A stretch of 64,000 nucleotides of DNA from CAYSSJ01 sp964433675 (GTDB lineage Bacteria; Cloacimonadota; Cloacimonadia; Cloacimonadales; TCS61): positions 186,001 to 250,000 of the forward strand of contig CAYSSJ010000001.1 in NCBI GenBank assembly GCA_964433675.1, in the 5' to 3' direction. Positions 60,977 to 64,000 of this stretch are shown here, piece by piece; within the stretch, counting starts at the first letter, position 1, and every line of letters begins with the position of its first letter. The position numbers and the translations under genes are program-made. The notes under the pieces were generated by a model. The model did no database searches. It saw only the letters and a program-made list of their open reading frames with translations, and was not told the DNA's origin.

Positions 60977-63900
60977 ATGAAACAGAGATTCATTTTTAGC
61001 ATCATTATTCTAACCTTGCTGAGTTTGCCATTATTAGCCAATGATGCCTTATCAGTAAATGAAAAGATTATGATTGAAGAGCAACGTAATCATACAATGG
61101 ACAGAGATCCAAGTCCATCTTATCAACAGACAGCTATTCCAACTGACGAAATATTCGATCTGATCGATCATTTCCCAGTCGGTATAGGTGGTGGTGAGTA
61201 TTCGGTAACAACCGATGGCGACCATATCTATACTGCCGCTTGGAATAGTACAGGATTCTATCGCTACGAAACAGACGGTACCTACATTGGTGAATTCACC
61301 ATAGCTGGTGCCGGTAACCTTCGTGACCTTACTTACGATGGTGAATATTTCTATGGTTCACCAAATAGCAACACAATCTACGAATTAGACCTGGATGGTG
61401 AATCCTTGATCGGTTCATTTACCACAACAGCGTCATCCAGCGTACGTGGTATCGCTTATGATCCCGATCATGATGGTTTTTGGGTAACCAACGGCTGGGA
61501 TCCGCCCATTACATTGATCGATCGAAGCGGCACTACAATTTCTACCATCAACCCTACAGCCAGTAGTTTTTCCGGTCTTGGCTGGGAAAATGTGACACCC
61601 GATGGTCCCCACCTTTGGGCTTATACGCAAGAGCTTGGTACAAATCAGAATAATCTAGTTCAGTTGGATATTAGCAATGGCTCAACCGTTCAGACATTCG
61701 ACGTATTCACACTAGGTATTCTTGCCGGTGACGCTATCTCGGGTGGTATGGACATTACAGATGAATTGGTGGCAGGGAAATGGACATTTATCGGTACATC
61801 CCAGAATGATGTGATCTGGATCATCGAACTTGGTGATGCAGCTGATCCCGAAGCTCCCGCTATGCCTACTGACTTTGTAGTTACACCCGATGCCGGCGGA
61901 GCTCTGGAAGCTAACCTTTCCTGGACTAATCCGGATACACAAGTAAACGGCGATCCGCTGACAGAACTTACTGCAATCCACGTCTATCGTGGCGAAGATA
62001 TAGTTTATACAGATAACAATCCTACCATAGGTGGCACGGATAACTATACCGATACGGTAACAGAAAGTGGAATGTATGCCTATCAAGTAGTTGGAGAAAA
62101 TTCCTTTGGTGAAGGTATACCTGCGGCTGAAAATGCATGGGTTGGCGAAGACGTTCCCGCTGCTGTAGAAGATCTTACAGCGGTACAAACTACTCCCGAC
62201 GATATGTCTGTTACTCTAACATGGAATAACCCAACCGAAGGTTTGAATGGCGGTGCTTTCAATGAACCGATACTTGGTTATGAAATCACACGTTCCGATG
62301 GTGAAGTCTTCGACCTTACCGGAATCCAGACTGAATTTATCGATGATGATATTCCTTATGCTGGTGGTTGGCATTATACTGTAATTCCGTATAATTCTAT
62401 CGGTGATGGTGGCACAGCTACTTCCAATACAGTAATGGTAACTCCCGAAGGAACTGCTATGCTCGGCAGTGGCACTGTAGTGCATGGAACTACAGCAGGT
62501 AGCCCGATAAATATATTCTACAGAAGTTTAAGAGGGCAGACTGTATATACCGCAGATGAGTTGAATGCATCCGGTATAACAGGTCCAGCAGCTCTCTATC
62601 AAATTGGTTTCTATGTAGATAGCCCTCCAGATCTACCACTTCCTAATTTCATAATTAGAATGAAACATACCACTGCTCCTAATGTTGCCGCTCACGACAA
62701 TGGTCCATTCGAACTGGTTTATTCAACTGCGACTTATATGCCAACACCTGGAGATTATGATCTCTTGGTTTTGGATGAACCATTCATCTGGAATGGAGTG
62801 GATAATATCTTGGTTGATACTGCTTTTGATATGGTAGATTCTTGGTCATCAACAGGTATTGTTAGAGTTTATGATCCACCAGTTCCAGATGGTTATCGTT
62901 TTGGCAGATCAGATTCTCAAAATATGGCAACACAACCGACAACTACTGTTTCAGATAATAAGCCACAGGCAATGATGATCTTTGGTGATCCACCTGCCGG
63001 TCCATGGATAGGAGTAGATACAGAAGAGTTTGATCTCACTTTATTTCACGAACAGATACTTACTTTACCCTTAACTATTTCAAATAGTGGGCAGTCTGAT
63101 CTTACCTTCTCTATCACAGTCGATGAAGATACCCGACAGATAGTGGTACATACTATAACCGAGCAAATGATAGAAGATGGCAAACTACCAAAGGAAATGA
63201 GAGCAAGAAATGTCGAACCGACAGTCTTTACTACTGAGCAAAACAGACAACCGGGAAGACCGGATTGGCTAACGATCGATCCAATGTCCGGGACTGTAGC
63301 TGCTGGTGATAATATGGAATTAGATGTGACATTCGATGCTACCGGAGTTGAAGCCGGCAATTATTCCGCAGATATAACTATCGAACATAATGCTCAAGGT
63401 GAAGACATTATTATCCCTTGTACAGTAAATGTATTACCCGAAGGCGTAGTCATTTATGGTGAAGGAGATAATGTTAACGGAACAACAACTGCGAATCCCA
63501 TCAATACATATTACAAGAGCTTGCGTGGACAAATGGTCTATCATGCAGCAGATATCATAGATGCGGGTATCGAGCCCGGAAGTGCTATGATCGAATTTGC
63601 TTTTTATGTAGAATCTCCACCGCAAGATCCTCTACCCAACTTCCTCGTTCGCATGAAACACACAACAGCAGATAATGTGGCAGCTCATGACGCGGGTCCG
63701 TTTGAAACTGTCTATTCTACTGCCAGCTATATGCCCACACCCGGTGGTTGGGACATGATTCTCTTGGATACACCGTTTATCTGGAATGGAACGGATAATA
63801 TCCTTATTGATACTGCTTTCAGCATGCTGGATAATTACAATGCTTCCGGGCAACAACGGATATATGATGTGCCTGATGGTTTCAGATATGTGAGATCAGA

Positions 63901-64000
63901 TATGCAAGATTGTACGAACGAACCTACAACTAATGTTGCCAGTGATAAACCTCAGTTGATGATGATATTCGGAGAACCGGTAGAGTTTGGCTCCATCGAA
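60977..64000 (+). CDS. Large secreted surface protein (3' truncated by window), paralogue of upstream gene
   Basis: The frame is open from ATG 60977 to the window end, giving at least 1008 residues; no stop is seen. It has a signal peptide (about residues 1-21, FIFSIIILTLLSLPLLA). A propeller-like region (about 50-280: LTYDGEYFYGS, IAYDPDHDGFWVTN) and two Fn3-like domains (PAMPTDFVVTPDAGG, AAVEDLTAVQTTPDD) parallel the upstream protein. The downstream part differs: two copies of a ~175-residue module (from about residues 497 and 828) flank an Ig-like segment (LTLPLTISNSGQSDLTFSI). A C-terminal sorting domain is expected beyond the window but not seen. AAGGAG at 60967 supports the start. Confidence 0.88.
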   Translation, partial: MKQRFIFSIIILTLLSLPLLANDALSVNEKIMIEEQRNHTMDRDPSPSYQQTAIPTDEIFDLIDHFPVGIGGGEYSVTTDGDHIYTAAWNSTGFYRYETDGTYIGEFTIAGAGNLRDLTYDGEYFYGSPNSNTIYELDLDGESLIGSFTTTASSSVRGIAYDPDHDGFWVTNGWDPPITLIDRSGTTISTINPTASSFSGLGWENVTPDGPHLWAYTQELGTNQNNLVQLDISNGSTVQTFDVFTLGILAGDAISGGMDITDELVAGKWTFIGTSQNDVIWIIELGDAADPEAPAMPTDFVVTPDAGGALEANLSWTNPDTQVNGDPLTELTAIHVYRGEDIVYTDNNPTIGGTDNYTDTVTESGMYAYQVVGENSFGEGIPAAENAWVGEDVPAAVEDLTAVQTTPDDMSVTLTWNNPTEGLNGGAFNEPILGYEITRSDGEVFDLTGIQTEFIDDDIPYAGGWHYTVIPYNSIGDGGTATSNTVMVTPEGTAMLGSGTVVHGTTAGSPINIFYRSLRGQTVYTADELNASGITGPAALYQIGFYVDSPPDLPLPNFIIRMKHTTAPNVAAHDNGPFELVYSTATYMPTPGDYDLLVLDEPFIWNGVDNILVDTAFDMVDSWSSTGIVRVYDPPVPDGYRFGRSDSQNMATQPTTTVSDNKPQAMMIFGDPPAGPWIGVDTEEFDLTLFHEQILTLPLTISNSGQSDLTFSITVDEDTRQIVVHTITEQMIEDGKLPKEMRARNVEPTVFTTEQNRQPGRPDWLTIDPMSGTVAAGDNMELDVTFDATGVEAGNYSADITIEHNAQGEDIIIPCTVNVLPEGVVIYGEGDNVNGTTTANPINTYYKSLRGQMVYHAADIIDAGIEPGSAMIEFAFYVESPPQDPLPNFLVRMKHTTADNVAAHDAGPFETVYSTASYMPTPGGWDMILLDTPFIWNGTDNILIDTAFSMLDNYNASGQQRIYDVPDGFRYVRSDMQDCTNEPTTNVASDKPQLMMIFGEPVEFGSIE
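62465..62995 (+). repeat. Intragenic module repeat, copy 1
   Basis: This copy encodes SLRGQTVYTADELNASGI, VDSPPDLPLPNFIIRMKHTT, GPFELVYSTATYMPTPGDYD, PFIWNGVDNILVDTAFDM and KPQAMMIFGDP. It matches copy 2 strongly in protein and visibly in DNA, indicating an in-frame module duplication within the surface protein. Confidence 0.88.
63458..63980 (+). repeat. Intragenic module repeat, copy 2
   Basis: This copy encodes SLRGQMVYHAADIIDAGI, VESPPQDPLPNFLVRMKHTT, GPFETVYSTASYMPTPGGWD, PFIWNGTDNILIDTAFSM and KPQLMMIFGEP. The window ends just after it, so more copies may follow. Confidence 0.88.

Noticed and set aside
61433..63856. Series of minus-strand frames across the last surface-protein gene
   Set aside because: The plus strand is open for over 3 kb with signal peptide, repeats and ribosome site, so these are shadows.

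Overview
The window looks like a chromosomal segment of an anaerobic or microaerophilic, amino-acid-degrading Gram-negative bacterium of the Fibrobacteres-Chlorobi-Bacteroidetes (FCB) superphylum. Candidatus Cloacimonas and other Cloacimonadota are my best guess. This is inferred from gene content, not from a database match. Three large secreted proteins are present. The two whose C-termini lie in the window end in FCB-type sorting domains with NYPNPFNPET motifs. LptD, LolC/E-like and lipobox proteins indicate an outer membrane. Split GcvPA/GcvPB, class II plus class III ribonucleotide reductases, a ferredoxin, DUF362-ferredoxin proteins, urocanase and P5C dehydrogenase indicate an anaerobic amino-acid fermenter that tolerates some oxygen. 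Coding density is very high. I saw no tRNA, rRNA, CRISPR array, insertion sequence or prophage gene. The only stretch over 300 bases without a gene is 60670-60976.

Layout: (1) 1-8935, plus strand: end of a GspE/PilB ATPase gene, gspF/pilC, a terminator, prepilin peptidase, a HAD phosphatase, a DUF362-ferredoxin, a secreted sorting-domain protein, dprA and rph. Pilus or competence assembly genes thus lie beside a DNA-uptake gene. (2) 8936-13962, plus: lepB overlapping hemW, a secreted GATase1-like protein, and rpsA with an acidic N-terminal extension, closed by a clear terminator. (3) 14016-16800, minus: gcvPA-gcvPB. (4) 16967-22820, plus: lptD, a gmhB-like phosphatase, an EEP-family lipoprotein, a small membrane protein and lysS. 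(5) 22912-26390: a REC-PAS-PAS-GAF-PAS signalling protein and a LolC/E-type permease. (6) 26526-33344: nrdJ, a TrmB-type regulator, nrdD-nrdG and a 2-Cys peroxiredoxin. (7) 33440-38121: P5C dehydrogenase, an unrecognised 273-residue protein and urocanase.

(8) 38151-44859, minus: a tight five-gene operon, tldE-tldD-ispD-glmS-like-ispF. The GlmS-like protein is 906 residues long, has its nucleophile cysteine at residue 20 behind a possible propeptide, and carries extra blocks. (9) 45044-47574, plus: a PHP phosphoesterase, a small PH-like membrane protein and a glycosyltransferase. (10) 47610-51533, minus: the canonical rplM-rpsI-rpsB-tsf-pyrH-frr translation cluster ending in a 61-residue ferredoxin. 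(11) 51712-56957, plus: an M23 peptidase, then a redox cluster made of a fused iron-sulfur/FAD/NAD oxidoreductase, a DAO-type flavoprotein and a second DUF362-ferredoxin. (12) 56977-64000, plus: a 21-codon leader ORF, an FtsB-like protein and two paralogous giant surface proteins, the second running off the window.

No single locus is clearly a new defence or mobile system. The observations most worth following are the GlmS-like enzyme with its possible propeptide, the 273-residue protein that resembles a degenerate PD-(D/E)XK nuclease, the proline/sarcosine-type redox cluster, and a TTGACA hexamer that recurs in nearly every promoter-bearing gap.
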